DNA of 52,669 bases from an uncultured Spartobacteria bacterium (GTDB taxonomy: Bacteria; Verrucomicrobiota; Verrucomicrobiia; Chthoniobacterales; Terrimicrobiaceae): NCBI GenBank assembly GCA_937888355.1, contig CALAPX010000391.1, forward strand, positions 1 through 52,669, read 5' to 3'. The notes beneath the pieces are model-generated. The model was not told the DNA's origin. It made no database searches and saw only the letters and a program-made list of their open reading frames with translations. Every line of letters begins with the position of its first letter. The stretch's first letter is position 1. Positions 27,455-36,368 of this stretch are shown in pieces. The translations under genes and the position numbers were made by a program.

Positions 27455-28126
27455 ATGATGAATCAACGTCCTATTCTCTCACCGCCCGGCGGGCAAACGA
27501 AAGTGCTCCTGCACTCATGCTGCGCCCCTTGCTCCGGCGAAGTGATGGAGGCCATGGCGGCATCCGGCATCGATTACACGATATATTTCTACAATCCGAA
27601 CATCCACCCACGGGAGGAATATGAGTTGCGTAAATCCGAAAACATCCGCTTCGCAGAGAAGGAGGGAATTCCATTCATCGATGCGGATTACGACACAGAC
27701 AACTGGTTCGCCCGAGTGAAAGGTCTCGAGTGGGAACCGGAGAAAGGCAAACGCTGCACGATGTGCTTCGACATGCGCTTTGAGCGCACGGCCCTGTATG
27801 CCCATGAGCATGGATTCCCTGTCATCACCAGCTGCCTCGGCATCTCTCGATGGAAAGACATGGAGCAGATCAATAATTGTGGGGAGCGCGCAGCGGCAAA
27901 GTACCCCGAAATAACTTATTGGACATTCAACTGGCGTAAAGGTGGCGGCGCCCAACGCATGCTTGAGATCTCGAAACGCGAGCATTTCTATCAGCAAGAA
28001 TACTGTGGGTGTATCTACTCGCTTCGAGACACAAACAAGTGGCGCATCTCCAATGGCCGGGAGAAAATCGATATCGGTGAGAAATTCTACGGAACCGAGC
28101 CCGCCTCAAAGGACTCCACAAAATAA
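27455..28126 (+). CDS. queH: Epoxyqueuosine reductase QueH
   Basis: A 223-residue enzyme that converts epoxyqueuosine to queuosine in the wobble base of tRNAs (the non-cobalamin alternative to QueG). Cysteines that bind the metal centres are visible at C22, C23 and C26 ([13 protein letters not shown]), C101 and C104 (RCTMCFDMR), and C184 and C186 (EYCGCIYSL). AAGGA at 27443-27447 supports ATG 27455 or 27458; the frame upstream to 27407 is spurious. No other queuosine gene is in the window. Confidence 0.92.
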   Translation: MMNQRPILSPPGGQTKVLLHSCCAPCSGEVMEAMAASGIDYTIYFYNPNIHPREEYELRKSENIRFAEKEGIPFIDADYDTDNWFARVKGLEWEPEKGKRCTMCFDMRFERTALYAHEHGFPVITSCLGISRWKDMEQINNCGERAAAKYPEITYWTFNWRKGGGAQRMLEISKREHFYQQEYCGCIYSLRDTNKWRISNGREKIDIGEKFYGTEPASKDSTK

Positions 28127-28146
28127 GCGCCTCCCAATGCAGGCGC

Positions 28147-29178
28147 TCAGTTCCGCAACCCGATCAACTTGCTCTTCAAGCGGGCGAGTTGTCTCATGTC
28201 CACGGCGACATCGTCCTTTTCGTAAATTTCCTTTCCGATGAGATGTTCGATGATGTCTTCCATTGAGATAACTCCGGCAAATGAGCCAAATTCATCCATG
28301 ACCATTCCCAGTTGTTGTTGACCCTCAAGCAACGTCTCAAGGGCATGCGATGCCGTCGAGAACTCGGTAAAAAAGACCGCATCCTGCTTGAGGTCGCGCA
28401 CGAGCTTGTGCCCTTCTCCTACTGCAATGGCGTGCAGAATGTCACGACGCCTGATGATGCCGGACACTTCGTCGATCGTTTTCTCATATACCGGCATACG
28501 GCCGAAGTTGATCGTACGCAGACGTTGTAGCAGGTCGATGAGGCGCTCTCCTTCGGGAGCTCCAATCACCACCGTTCGGGGAGTCATAATGTCACTCACG
28601 CGCACGCTTGCAAGTGAGAGGGCGTTCGAGATCAATGTCACCTCCTCACGGTGGAGTTGGCCATCCTCCGCCCCCTTTTCAGCCAAGAGAATGATCTCAG
28701 ATCCTGTCTCAGACTCCTCGAGTTTTCTCCGCATGAGGCTTCTGACCAGTTTATTTGCAATAAATGTCACTGGCTTCAAGCTCGAGCAAATCAGGCTCAG
28801 GGGCATGACTGCAAGCGGTTGAATTGTTCGCCTGTAATTGACGCCGATATTTTTGGGGATGATCTCCGAGAAGATCAAAATGCTGAATGCCATGACGCCA
28901 GAAACGATTCCAATCGAAGCTTCACCGAACAACTTTGTTGCGATGCCTCCGACCACAACGGCGCCTAGAGTGTTTGCCAGAGTGTTGAGTGTCAGGATCG
29001 ATGAGATCGTTTCCTCAAGGTCCTCACGGATATTTTCGAGTTGTTCCCCTTTCAAGCGATTTCGTTTTTTCAGGACTTCGATGTCCGTTGGGGTTGTGCT
29101 TAAGATCATTGCCTCAAGGATTGAGCAGAGAGCAGAGATAAGGAGTGTAAAGGCAACCGCGATGGCAAGCGTCAGCAT
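28147..29178 (-). CDS. CNNM/CorC-type transporter (DUF21 plus CBS pair)
   Basis: A 343-residue inner-membrane protein. The N-terminal DUF21 domain (about 1-150) has three to four helices including SEIIPKNIGV, a typical CNNM signature. A linker leads to a CBS pair (about 185-320) with VSDIMTPRTVV, GRMPVYEKTIDEVSGIIRRRDIL and MVMDEFGSFAGVISMEDIIEHLIG. The C-terminal CorC_HlyC domain of the longer members is absent. Family members export magnesium or affect cobalt resistance; which ion is handled here cannot be read. It is convergent with queH (20 bases apart). Confidence 0.9.
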   Translation of the reverse strand: MLTLAIAVAFTLLISALCSILEAMILSTTPTDIEVLKKRNRLKGEQLENIREDLEETISSILTLNTLANTLGAVVVGGIATKLFGEASIGIVSGVMAFSILIFSEIIPKNIGVNYRRTIQPLAVMPLSLICSSLKPVTFIANKLVRSLMRRKLEESETGSEIILLAEKGAEDGQLHREEVTLISNALSLASVRVSDIMTPRTVVIGAPEGERLIDLLQRLRTINFGRMPVYEKTIDEVSGIIRRRDILHAIAVGEGHKLVRDLKQDAVFFTEFSTASHALETLLEGQQQLGMVMDEFGSFAGVISMEDIIEHLIGKEIYEKDDVAVDMRQLARLKSKLIGLRN

Positions 29179-29500
29179 GTTTTAAAAAGTGCGTAAATTA
29201 TGCACCCGGCGCGCTCCCGTGACAACCGCAGATACGATGCTTTTTCAAAAAGGGAAGAAGATGAACAAGGTACATATTGCATTTTTACCTCCGCGTATCG
29301 TGGAAGCAAAAATGTAAACATTGCAGCAGATCCGCGGGCATGGATGGGGCGGGTCAGTGATGAATACGACCAGGGAAAGCTATCGGGCGCTTTGAGTTGA
29401 AACGTCAGTATCATCCAAATGGCCATGCGATATTTACGCAGACACACACAATTCTTAATTGGCGGTTTGCGGCTTGGGTGGTGTGTGTTTAGTTGGTGAG
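29179..29500. other. Divergent intergenic region, no gene supported
   Basis: 322 bases between the CNNM gene and the DsbD-like gene. It must hold promoters for both. A 66-residue plus-strand ORF at 29200-29400 has no recognisable features and I do not accept it. ACACACAC (29442-29449) and GTGTGTGT (29481-29488) form an 8-bp inverted repeat with a 31-base loop just before the downstream gene; its meaning is unknown. Confidence 0.5.
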
Positions 29501-31546
29501 ATGGTTCACCGTATGTTAATGATAGCCGCGTGGGTGCTTGCTGCTGCTTTGGTGGCGCCAGCGCAGGAGCGTGAGGGGAAGCCTTTGGTGGTCGCAACAT
29601 TGCTCGCCGACACCGAGGCTGTGGTGCCTGGGAAGGCGTTTGAGGTTGGAGTGTTGCTCGAGATGGCCCCTGGCTGGCACACATACTGGGAGTATAGCGG
29701 GGATGCAGGGTTGCCAACGCGGGTTGAATGGGAATTGCCAACCGGGTTTGTTGCCGGGCCGCTTAAGTGGCCTGCACCGGAGGCAAAGATCGAGTCGGGA
29801 GGGATCCTGACCTATGCTTACACAGACAAGGTATTGCTGCTCGCCACAATAACACCGCCAGCGCAGTTGGCTGGCGAGATTGAGTTGAAGGCGAAGGTTT
29901 CATGGCTGGTTTGCGAGGATATTTGTATTCCCGGCGATGCGGCCGTGTCGCTGAGTCTTCCGGTGGGGCGGCAGGCTATTCCAGCAAATGATGCGGTTTT
30001 CGAGGAATTTCGCGCCCAAGTGCCATCGACAGACCCCGTGCCTTTTCATCTCAATTGGATGCGTTCGGGGAAAATGTTGCATTTACAACTCGAGGGAGTA
30101 CCTGAGGGAGCCCGGATCGAATTATTCCCCCTGCCATCTGAAAACCAGATCGTGGGACATCCTCAAAATGTTGGAACAAATGGGGTGGAGATTTCAGTCG
30201 AAGGGCCATTCAGCGGGGTGCTGGTGATGGAAAGAGGACCGACACGGAGCGCGTGGGTGGTCGATGAAATCATCCATGCTGGAGGTGGAGAGGAGAAGGT
30301 GAGGTATGGCGAGGTGATAGGGTTCTGGCTTGCCTTGTTCTACGGATTTTTGGGCGGCATGATTTTGAACCTGATGCCCTGCGTATTGCCGGTCATCTCA
30401 CTCAAGATTTTCGGATTCATTCGGCAGGCAGGCGAATCGAGGTGGAGAATTCTTTCCCACGGGTTGGCCTTTGCGGGCGGGATCTTCGCTTGGTTTTTGG
30501 GGTTGGCACTGATTGTAGTGTCATTGAGGTCCGGTGGCGCGGAGGTCACGTGGGCATTCCAGTTTCAGAATCCCTGGTTCAATGTGGTGATCGGATCGAT
30601 CGTATTTGTCTTCGCGCTGAATTTGGCTGGCGTATTTGAGATCGTGCTTCCTGGGCGGGCGGCAACAGCGATGGAATCAGCCGGCTCGGGGAGTGGGATG
30701 GGTGGTGCATTTTTTCAAGGGGTCTTTGCAACATTGTTGGCTACGCCTTGTACTGCCCCATTTTTAGGGAGTGCGCTGGGGTTTGCATTTGGTCAATCCG
30801 GCGCAGTTATTTTTGCAATGTTTGCCTCGGTCGCTTTTGGTATGGCGTTGCCTTATGTGTTGCTGAGCGCCAAGCCTGGGTGGTTGCGATTTCTGCCCAA
30901 GCCGGGCGCGTGGATGGAACGCCTGCGCCAATTCATGGCCTTTCCGCTTTTTGCAACGCTCATATGGATTCTTAGTGTGCTCGGAGGCCAACGTGGAGTG
31001 GCGGGCATTTTGTGGTTCACAGTATTTCTCCTTTGCCTTGCTTTTGCGTGTTGGCTCTATGGATCTTTTTGCGGACCGGTAGGGACGAAGGGTAGGCGGT
31101 TGGCCATCCTGGCACTGATCGTGGGGGTGTGTCTCAGTGGCGGATGGTGGGCGTTAGGCAAAAAGTTTGCCGGCATAGGCGCACAGGATATTGGTGGAAT
31201 TGGCTGGGCTCCCTTTTCAAAGGAACGACTTGAAAAAGAGATTGCGACTGGGCGTGCGGTATTCGTCGATTTCACGGCGGATTGGTGCATCACCTGCAAA
31301 TTCAATGAGCGTACAGCGATCGAAACGCCCCAAGTGCGGGAGCTGCTGAAGGAAAAGCGCGTCTTGGCGATGAAGGCGGATTGGACGAATGCAAACCCCG
31401 AGATCACCGCTGCTCTGAAATCTTTTGGCCGTGTAGGAGTCCCTTTTTACGTGATTTATCCTCCCGGTGAGGCTGCGCATCCTGTGGTGCTCCCAGAATT
31501 ACTTACGGAGTCAATCCTTGTGGACGCCTTGCAGAACCTTCCGTGA
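29501..31546 (+). CDS. DsbD/ScsB-type thiol:disulfide reductase
   Basis: A 681-residue membrane protein that carries electrons from cytoplasmic thioredoxin to the periplasm. A signal peptide is followed by a periplasmic N-terminal domain of the ScsB type (WHTYWEYSGDAGLPT and LVCEDICIPGD), an eight-helix membrane domain with its cysteine pair in LNLMPCVLPVIS and LLATPCTAPFLG, and a C-terminal thioredoxin fold with ADWCITCK. All six redox cysteines are present. ATG 29501 is chosen, with ATG 29513 as an alternative; the upstream start at 29459 would spoil the signal peptide. It lies alone and is convergent with the DUF429-like gene. Confidence 0.9.
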   Translation: MVHRMLMIAAWVLAAALVAPAQEREGKPLVVATLLADTEAVVPGKAFEVGVLLEMAPGWHTYWEYSGDAGLPTRVEWELPTGFVAGPLKWPAPEAKIESGGILTYAYTDKVLLLATITPPAQLAGEIELKAKVSWLVCEDICIPGDAAVSLSLPVGRQAIPANDAVFEEFRAQVPSTDPVPFHLNWMRSGKMLHLQLEGVPEGARIELFPLPSENQIVGHPQNVGTNGVEISVEGPFSGVLVMERGPTRSAWVVDEIIHAGGGEEKVRYGEVIGFWLALFYGFLGGMILNLMPCVLPVISLKIFGFIRQAGESRWRILSHGLAFAGGIFAWFLGLALIVVSLRSGGAEVTWAFQFQNPWFNVVIGSIVFVFALNLAGVFEIVLPGRAATAMESAGSGSGMGGAFFQGVFATLLATPCTAPFLGSALGFAFGQSGAVIFAMFASVAFGMALPYVLLSAKPGWLRFLPKPGAWMERLRQFMAFPLFATLIWILSVLGGQRGVAGILWFTVFLLCLAFACWLYGSFCGPVGTKGRRLAILALIVGVCLSGGWWALGKKFAGIGAQDIGGIGWAPFSKERLEKEIATGRAVFVDFTADWCITCKFNERTAIETPQVRELLKEKRVLAMKADWTNANPEITAALKSFGRVGVPFYVIYPPGEAAHPVVLPELLTESILVDALQNLP

Positions 31547-31552
31547 GGGTTG

Positions 31553-32332
31553 TCAGTATACGCCAAGAATCCAGCCCTCGAGACCCGCTTGAACTCGTTC
31601 ATGGGAAGTTAAGTTCGGGTGGAAGGCTGCAGAAAGTTCGCCTGAGATATCCGCATCTCGAAGCCATGATGAGGTGGCGAAGGCATCTAGTTGGTCTCCG
31701 GTGAGATCGGGGCGGGGGTATCTTGATTTCCAAAGAGAGGGGTAGATTTCCGCAATCACTGAGACGCCGGGTCGAGGAGCCCAGTTATCAAAGGGCCAGA
31801 AATGAATGCTTGATGCGAAAAGGGTGCGGAAATTGTGAAGCCATGGAATTCCAGCATGCGTCGAGTGGGCGACCGATCCCGGCACTCCAAAGTGGAAGAC
31901 CGACTTTGCAGAACCGGAGCGGTATTCGCAGAGGCGCTTCCAGCGTGGACTGCCCAGCCGTGCCGCGCCACTCCCTTTGCGAATGTCGCTAACACGAGCG
32001 CCGAGAGCCGCAGTGGGCCAATGGGTTGTAAAATCGATCAATAAATCCCCCCAAGTTGGCCCCAGATTGTATTTTTCCATATAGGCTAGAGGGAATGAAA
32101 AGCCGTGGTCGATCCCGATGATGGCGGGTCCTTGAGAGTTGATTTCATGGCTCAACCACTGGGCAAGTTCACGGCGCGACCAGTGATGCCCAAATCGAAC
32201 TTCATGGGGTGGAAGGAGCGGCGAGGATTCGAAGACACGAATTCCAGGCAGGCGGGATTCGGGGGCGCCTGCGCCGGAATAGTCGATCCCGATATGGCGT
32301 TGAAAGAGGGTCGTTGGAGCGGCCAACGTCAA
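31553..32332 (-). CDS. DUF429-like predicted RNase H-fold protein
   Basis: 259 residues, function not established. The pattern HIGIDYSGAG near the N-terminus, IIGIDHGFSFP in the middle, VIAEIYPSLW and DQLDAFATSSWLRD near the C-terminus matches the RNase H-like DUF429 group, where acidic residues on these strands would bind metal. The frame is open to 32455, but I place the start at TTG 32332, whose last bases overlap the pilT stop (TTGA), or at TTG 32326; no ATG is available near there. It may be a passenger of the pilT transcript. Confidence 0.65.
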   Translation of the reverse strand: MTLAAPTTLFQRHIGIDYSGAGAPESRLPGIRVFESSPLLPPHEVRFGHHWSRRELAQWLSHEINSQGPAIIGIDHGFSFPLAYMEKYNLGPTWGDLLIDFTTHWPTAALGARVSDIRKGSGAARLGSPRWKRLCEYRSGSAKSVFHFGVPGSVAHSTHAGIPWLHNFRTLFASSIHFWPFDNWAPRPGVSVIAEIYPSLWKSRYPRPDLTGDQLDAFATSSWLRDADISGELSAAFHPNLTSHERVQAGLEGWILGVY

Positions 32333-33420
32333 GCTCCCGCCACATTCGCCAAGGCGGCATCCTCTGGCGGCAGGTAAGGTTGGAAGCGGGCCTTGTCGAT
32401 GGCTTTCATGTAGGCCTCTTGTGCGGAAATGGCGCCCGCAAGGAGTTGTTCCCAAATGGCGTCATCCATGAACTGCATGCCCTGTCCCTTGCCTGCGACA
32501 ATGACATCCTGGAGTTTCTGGGTCGCTCCCTCGCGAATGATAGCCGCGACTGCATTGTTAACGATGAGGATTTCGTTTACCGCAACCCGGCCTGAGCCAT
32601 CGTGCTTTTTCATGAGTAATTGGGCAACGACTCCTCGCAGGGATGCGGAAAGCATGGTGCGGACTTGAGCCTGCTGGTCGCTAGGGAAGACATCAATCAT
32701 GCGGTCCACCGTTTTCCGCGCATTATTGGTATGGAGCGTCCCAAAGACGAGGAGGCCGGTTTCGGCAGCGGTAAGCGCCAGCGAGATGGTTTCGAGGTCG
32801 CGCATTTCACCAACAAGCACAATATCTGCATCCTCGCGGAGTGCCGCTTTCAAGCCAGCGGGAAACGATTCTGCATGCTCCGGAACCTCGCGTTGAGTAA
32901 TAATGCTGCGCTTGTTGCGGTGAACGAATTCGATTGGCTCCTCGATGGTGACGATGTGACGCGAGAAGTTCGTGTTAATATAATCGATGAGCGCGGCAAG
33001 GGTTGTGCTCTTGCCTGATCCAGTCGGCCCGGTAACCAGCACGATCCCTCCACGCATATGACCAAATGACTTGATTATCTCGGGAACGCGCAGGTCCTCG
33101 AGCGTCTTAATTTTTGTGGGGATGATTCGAAAAACAGCTCCGTAGCCATGGGTCTGCTTGAGATAGTTGCAACGGAAACGATTATTTTCATCCATCTCAT
33201 AAGCAAAATCGAGGTCACCGTGTTCTTCAAAGCGCTCCCATTTTTCAGGTGAGCAGATCTCACTGAGCATATAGCTCATTTCTTCTCGGGTGAGTGGTTC
33301 TTCCCGGATCGGGACGATTTCGCCGTGCTGTCGGACTTTGGGAGATTGGGCTTCGGCAAGATGGAGGTCCGAGGCTCCGCTTTCCACGAGGACTTGGAAA
33401 AACTGGTCGATGTATGGCAT
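32329..33420 (-). CDS. pilT: Type IV pilus retraction ATPase PilT
   Basis: A 363-residue hexameric cytoplasmic ATPase that depolymerises the pilin fibre. Walker A GPTGSGKST is at 131-139, with the Asp box ITIEEPIEFVH-like, Walker B DIVLVGEMRDLETI and His box FGTLHTNNA all intact. The AIRNLIRE-type motif of PilT is present as AAIIREGATQK. A second, related ATPase gene lies just upstream in the same direction, 37 bases away, as a PilT/PilU-like pair. No other pilus genes are in the window. Confidence 0.95.
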   Translation of the reverse strand: MPYIDQFFQVLVESGASDLHLAEAQSPKVRQHGEIVPIREEPLTREEMSYMLSEICSPEKWERFEEHGDLDFAYEMDENNRFRCNYLKQTHGYGAVFRIIPTKIKTLEDLRVPEIIKSFGHMRGGIVLVTGPTGSGKSTTLAALIDYINTNFSRHIVTIEEPIEFVHRNKRSIITQREVPEHAESFPAGLKAALREDADIVLVGEMRDLETISLALTAAETGLLVFGTLHTNNARKTVDRMIDVFPSDQQAQVRTMLSASLRGVVAQLLMKKHDGSGRVAVNEILIVNNAVAAIIREGATQKLQDVIVAGKGQGMQFMDDAIWEQLLAGAISAQEAYMKAIDKARFQPYLPPEDAALANVAGA

Positions 33421-33457
33421 CCGGAAGAAGTATTAAGTGGGGTGCTTTAGGGTGAGG

Positions 33458-34558
33458 TTAACTTTCCGAGTAACCAGTAAGATTGATCATATCGTTCTTC
33501 TGCTCCGCCCGGTAGACGGCCTCCTCTGCGGAGATGATCCCCGATTGGAACAAATCCGCAATCGCATCATCCATAAGTTTCATGCCCAATTTTTTACCTG
33601 TCTGAATGATGCCAGGGAGCATGAATGTCTTGCCTTCCCGGATGACGTTTCCGATCGCCGGTGTATTCATGAGGATTTCCATCGCAAGAGCACGGCCATT
33701 GCCGTCGGCGCGGGGAATGAGTTGTTGTGAGACGATTCCACGGAGGGATTCGCTGACCATGATGCGGATTTGATCGCGTTGGTCGGTTGGGAAGACATCC
33801 AGAAGGCGGTCAAGGGTGCGCGCGGCATTGCTGGTGTGGAGGGTGCCAAGCACAAGGTGGCCGGTCTCAGAGGCTGTGATCGCAAGCGAGATCGTCTCAA
33901 GGTCGCGCATTTCCCCCACCATGATGACATCGGGGTCTTCCCGAAGAGCTCCGCGAAGGGCATTTGCAAATGATTTTGTATGGGTGTGGACCTCCCGCTG
34001 GGTGACATGGCATCCCCGCGAGGGAATGATATATTCGATCGGGTCTTCAAGCGTGATGATATGGTCCTGGCGGCTCCGGTTAATTTGGTCAACAAGTGAC
34101 GCCAGCGTGGTGCTTTTGCCGCTGCCCACCGAGCCGGTCACAAGCACAAGGCCGTTATGAAACTCCGTGAGGAGTTTAAGTTGATCCGGGAGTCCGAGCT
34201 CATCCATCGAGCGCACCGAGTCGCCGATAATACGAAAAACAAGATCGTGGCCGGTTCGTTGACGCACCACGCTTGCACGGAATCTTCCGATACCGGTGGA
34301 GTATGCAAAGTCAACATCACCCCGGGAATTGAGTTGTTCGATCTGGCCCGGTTGGAGGAATCCCAGGGTAAGGCTCTCAGTGGCCTCTGGAGTCAGGTTT
34401 GGTGCTTGTGCCCACATTGGCTCCAACAGTCCATAGCGTCTCCAGACGGGAGGTGAGTTAACGCTGAGGTGGATATCGGAGGCACCGGACTCCTTGCCTA
34501 CGGCGAGGTAATCATCGACGTGGGTGAGAGTCATTGAATCGGGCTGGGAGTCATCCAT
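33458..34558 (-). CDS. PilT/PilU-type ATPase, second paralogue
   Basis: A 366-residue ATPase of the same family as its neighbour. Walker A reads GSVGSGKST (142-150), Walker B DVIMVGEMRDLETI and the His box LGTLHTSNA. It matches its neighbour along the length but is clearly diverged, especially in the first 110 residues and the C-terminus. In Proteobacteria such pairs are PilT plus an accessory PilU; which of the two is the main motor here cannot be told from sequence. It may start at ATG 34558 or at the internal ATG at residue 9. Confidence 0.92.
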   Translation of the reverse strand: MDDSQPDSMTLTHVDDYLAVGKESGASDIHLSVNSPPVWRRYGLLEPMWAQAPNLTPEATESLTLGFLQPGQIEQLNSRGDVDFAYSTGIGRFRASVVRQRTGHDLVFRIIGDSVRSMDELGLPDQLKLLTEFHNGLVLVTGSVGSGKSTTLASLVDQINRSRQDHIITLEDPIEYIIPSRGCHVTQREVHTHTKSFANALRGALREDPDVIMVGEMRDLETISLAITASETGHLVLGTLHTSNAARTLDRLLDVFPTDQRDQIRIMVSESLRGIVSQQLIPRADGNGRALAMEILMNTPAIGNVIREGKTFMLPGIIQTGKKLGMKLMDDAIADLFQSGIISAEEAVYRAEQKNDMINLTGYSES

Positions 34559-34619
34559 GGGGCGGAAAGTGGATTGTTGATTAACAAGAAATACCTTAAG
34601 GAGCCACCCTTTTGATCAC

Positions 34620-35687
34620 TCAATCCAATACGCGAAAGGTATCCTCCTTGGTCAAGCTGCGGATGAATCCGGCAGCGAGCCGTGCAGCATTTTTTGCATC
34701 CTCAAGAGAGATTGTTTCAACCGGTGAGTGCATGTAGCGAAGTGGGATCGAAATCAGTCCACATGGGATGCCGTCTCGAGAAGTGTAGATAACATCGGCA
34801 TCCGTGCTGGTGCTGCGTGAGACCGCCTCATGTTGGATGGGGATCTTAAGGGTTGAGGCCACCTCGATGAGCCGCTGCATGACGAGCGGATGGTTTGCCG
34901 CTCCGTGGGCGATTGAGGGCCCGTGGCCGAGTTCCACCAGGCCGTGTTGTTTCGCGTTGATGCCTGGAGTGTCTGTAGCGTGAGTGACATCAAAGACAAG
35001 GGCTACTGCGGGCCTGATGCGGTGGGCGGCCATGCGGGCGCCATGGCAGCCGAGTTCCTCTTGGACGGCATTCACCGCAAAAGTTGAAGCTGCCGGTCGT
35101 TTCCTCAAGGCATGAAGCTCGGCCAGTACGTGGGCCAAGACATATCCACCGATGCGATTGTCGAGAGCTCTCCCCACAATACGGTCTTTTCCAGCCTCGA
35201 TGGCATCATCTGTAAAAATCGCTGGCGTACCCACGCGGATGCCAAGTTTTTCGACCTCCTTCGCGGTTGATGCCCCGATATCAATGAAGAGATCCTTCCA
35301 CTCCGCCGGCTTGTCTTTTGAGGTGTCGCGCAGGTGGATGGCTGTGTTGCCGATAACCCCTTGGACAATTCCTTTGGAGCCGAAGAGGCGCACCCGACGG
35401 GCCGAAGCAAGAGTGCGGTCAGACCCTCCGATTGGCCCCAATGAGAGAAAGCCCTTTTCATCAATATGGCGGACGATGAATCCAATCTCATCAGCATGGG
35501 CCTCGAGCATGACACGGGGAGCTGATGGGTCTGAGCCCTCAAGGACAGCCCAGGCATTGCCATGCGGATCGGATTCCACCTTGTCGGAGACGGGGTTAAC
35601 ATTTTTGATCCAGAGTTTCTGGCCGTCGCGTTCCCATCCGGAGGGACTGGGAGTGGCAAGGATATCGAGGAGGTTTTTGGTTTTCAT
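34620..35687 (-). CDS. M42 family (TET-like) aminopeptidase
   Basis: A 355-residue cytoplasmic metallopeptidase, usually a dodecamer, that removes N-terminal residues from peptides. Metal and catalytic motifs are visible: EAHADEIGF (first His/Asp), RALDNRIGG (bridging Asp), AVQEELGCHGA (catalytic Glu pair), VFDVTHATD and a late RYMHSPVET (last His). Family members bind two zinc or cobalt ions. Its ATG overlaps the ispD stop by 4 bases. The peptide substrate is not known. Confidence 0.93.
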   Translation of the reverse strand: MKTKNLLDILATPSPSGWERDGQKLWIKNVNPVSDKVESDPHGNAWAVLEGSDPSAPRVMLEAHADEIGFIVRHIDEKGFLSLGPIGGSDRTLASARRVRLFGSKGIVQGVIGNTAIHLRDTSKDKPAEWKDLFIDIGASTAKEVEKLGIRVGTPAIFTDDAIEAGKDRIVGRALDNRIGGYVLAHVLAELHALRKRPAASTFAVNAVQEELGCHGARMAAHRIRPAVALVFDVTHATDTPGINAKQHGLVELGHGPSIAHGAANHPLVMQRLIEVASTLKIPIQHEAVSRSTSTDADVIYTSRDGIPCGLISIPLRYMHSPVETISLEDAKNAARLAAGFIRSLTKEDTFRVLD

Positions 35688-36367
35688 GATGGGATACTGG
35701 CAGAAGGCATCGTCATTTTCAGGGCTTCCGCCAACAAAAGATCTGCCGGGTAGGTGATCTTGATATTCGGTGTTTCGTGAATAAGCGGAAGCACATGGAC
35801 GCCATCCGCGATGAGGGCGGAAACATCATCGGTGGCGGCTATATGACGGGATTGCAAGGCAGAGACAAGGAGATCAAAACGGGTAGCCTGTGGAGTTTGC
35901 ATCGCAAAAAGATTAGTGCGGGGAACTGTCTGATGAAGAAGGCCGGAGGCGTCGGCGCGGTGGAGCGAGTCGGAGACGGGTTGAGCCGCCGAGGCAGCTC
36001 CATGGGACACGGCGGCAGCCAGGACTTTTGAGAACAAGGCCGGAGAAGCAAGAGGCCTTGCGGCATCGTGCACGGCTACAAAAAGGGGTGGATTTGACAA
36101 AAGGGCCTGCAGGCCATGAAGAACTGAAGTCCCGCGTTCCGCCCCACCGGCAACGATATGACGAAATTTTGAAAATGGAGCGGCTAGTCTGGTAAATTCA
36201 TCGGTACGATATTCTGCGCAGACAAGCACAGCCACGGTGATGTCCACGCAATCTTGGATGGCGCGCAACGAATGAACGACAAGCGGAACACCGCACAGTG
36301 GAGCGGTGGGTTTATCAAATCCCATACGGGAACTCGATCCGGCAGAGACGAGGATTGCGGCATTCAT
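35684..36367 (-). CDS. ispD: 2-C-methyl-D-erythritol 4-phosphate cytidylyltransferase
   Basis: A 227-residue enzyme, third step of the MEP pathway to isoprenoids, joining CTP to methylerythritol phosphate. SAGSSSRMGFDKP is the CTP-binding glycine-rich loop. VAVHDAARPL, the ATDDVSAL region and NIKITYPADLLLAE are family hallmarks. It is followed by an overlapping M42 peptidase gene. Its start is only 1 base from the stop of the upstream J-domain-like gene, so the three may be one transcript. ispF, often fused or adjacent, is not seen. Confidence 0.94.
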   Translation of the reverse strand: MNAAILVSAGSSSRMGFDKPTAPLCGVPLVVHSLRAIQDCVDITVAVLVCAEYRTDEFTRLAAPFSKFRHIVAGGAERGTSVLHGLQALLSNPPLFVAVHDAARPLASPALFSKVLAAAVSHGAASAAQPVSDSLHRADASGLLHQTVPRTNLFAMQTPQATRFDLLVSALQSRHIAATDDVSALIADGVHVLPLIHETPNIKITYPADLLLAEALKMTMPSASIPS

Positions 36368-36368
36368 T

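Noticed and set aside
29200-29400. 66-residue plus-strand ORF in the CNNM/DsbD gap
   Set aside because: No recognisable domain, signal or ribosome binding site, and its composition is not protein-like; probably chance.
29172-29741. 189-residue minus-strand ORF rich in Pro, Ala and Gln
   Set aside because: It overlaps the start of the DsbD-like gene and its sequence is the low-complexity shadow of that gene's codons.
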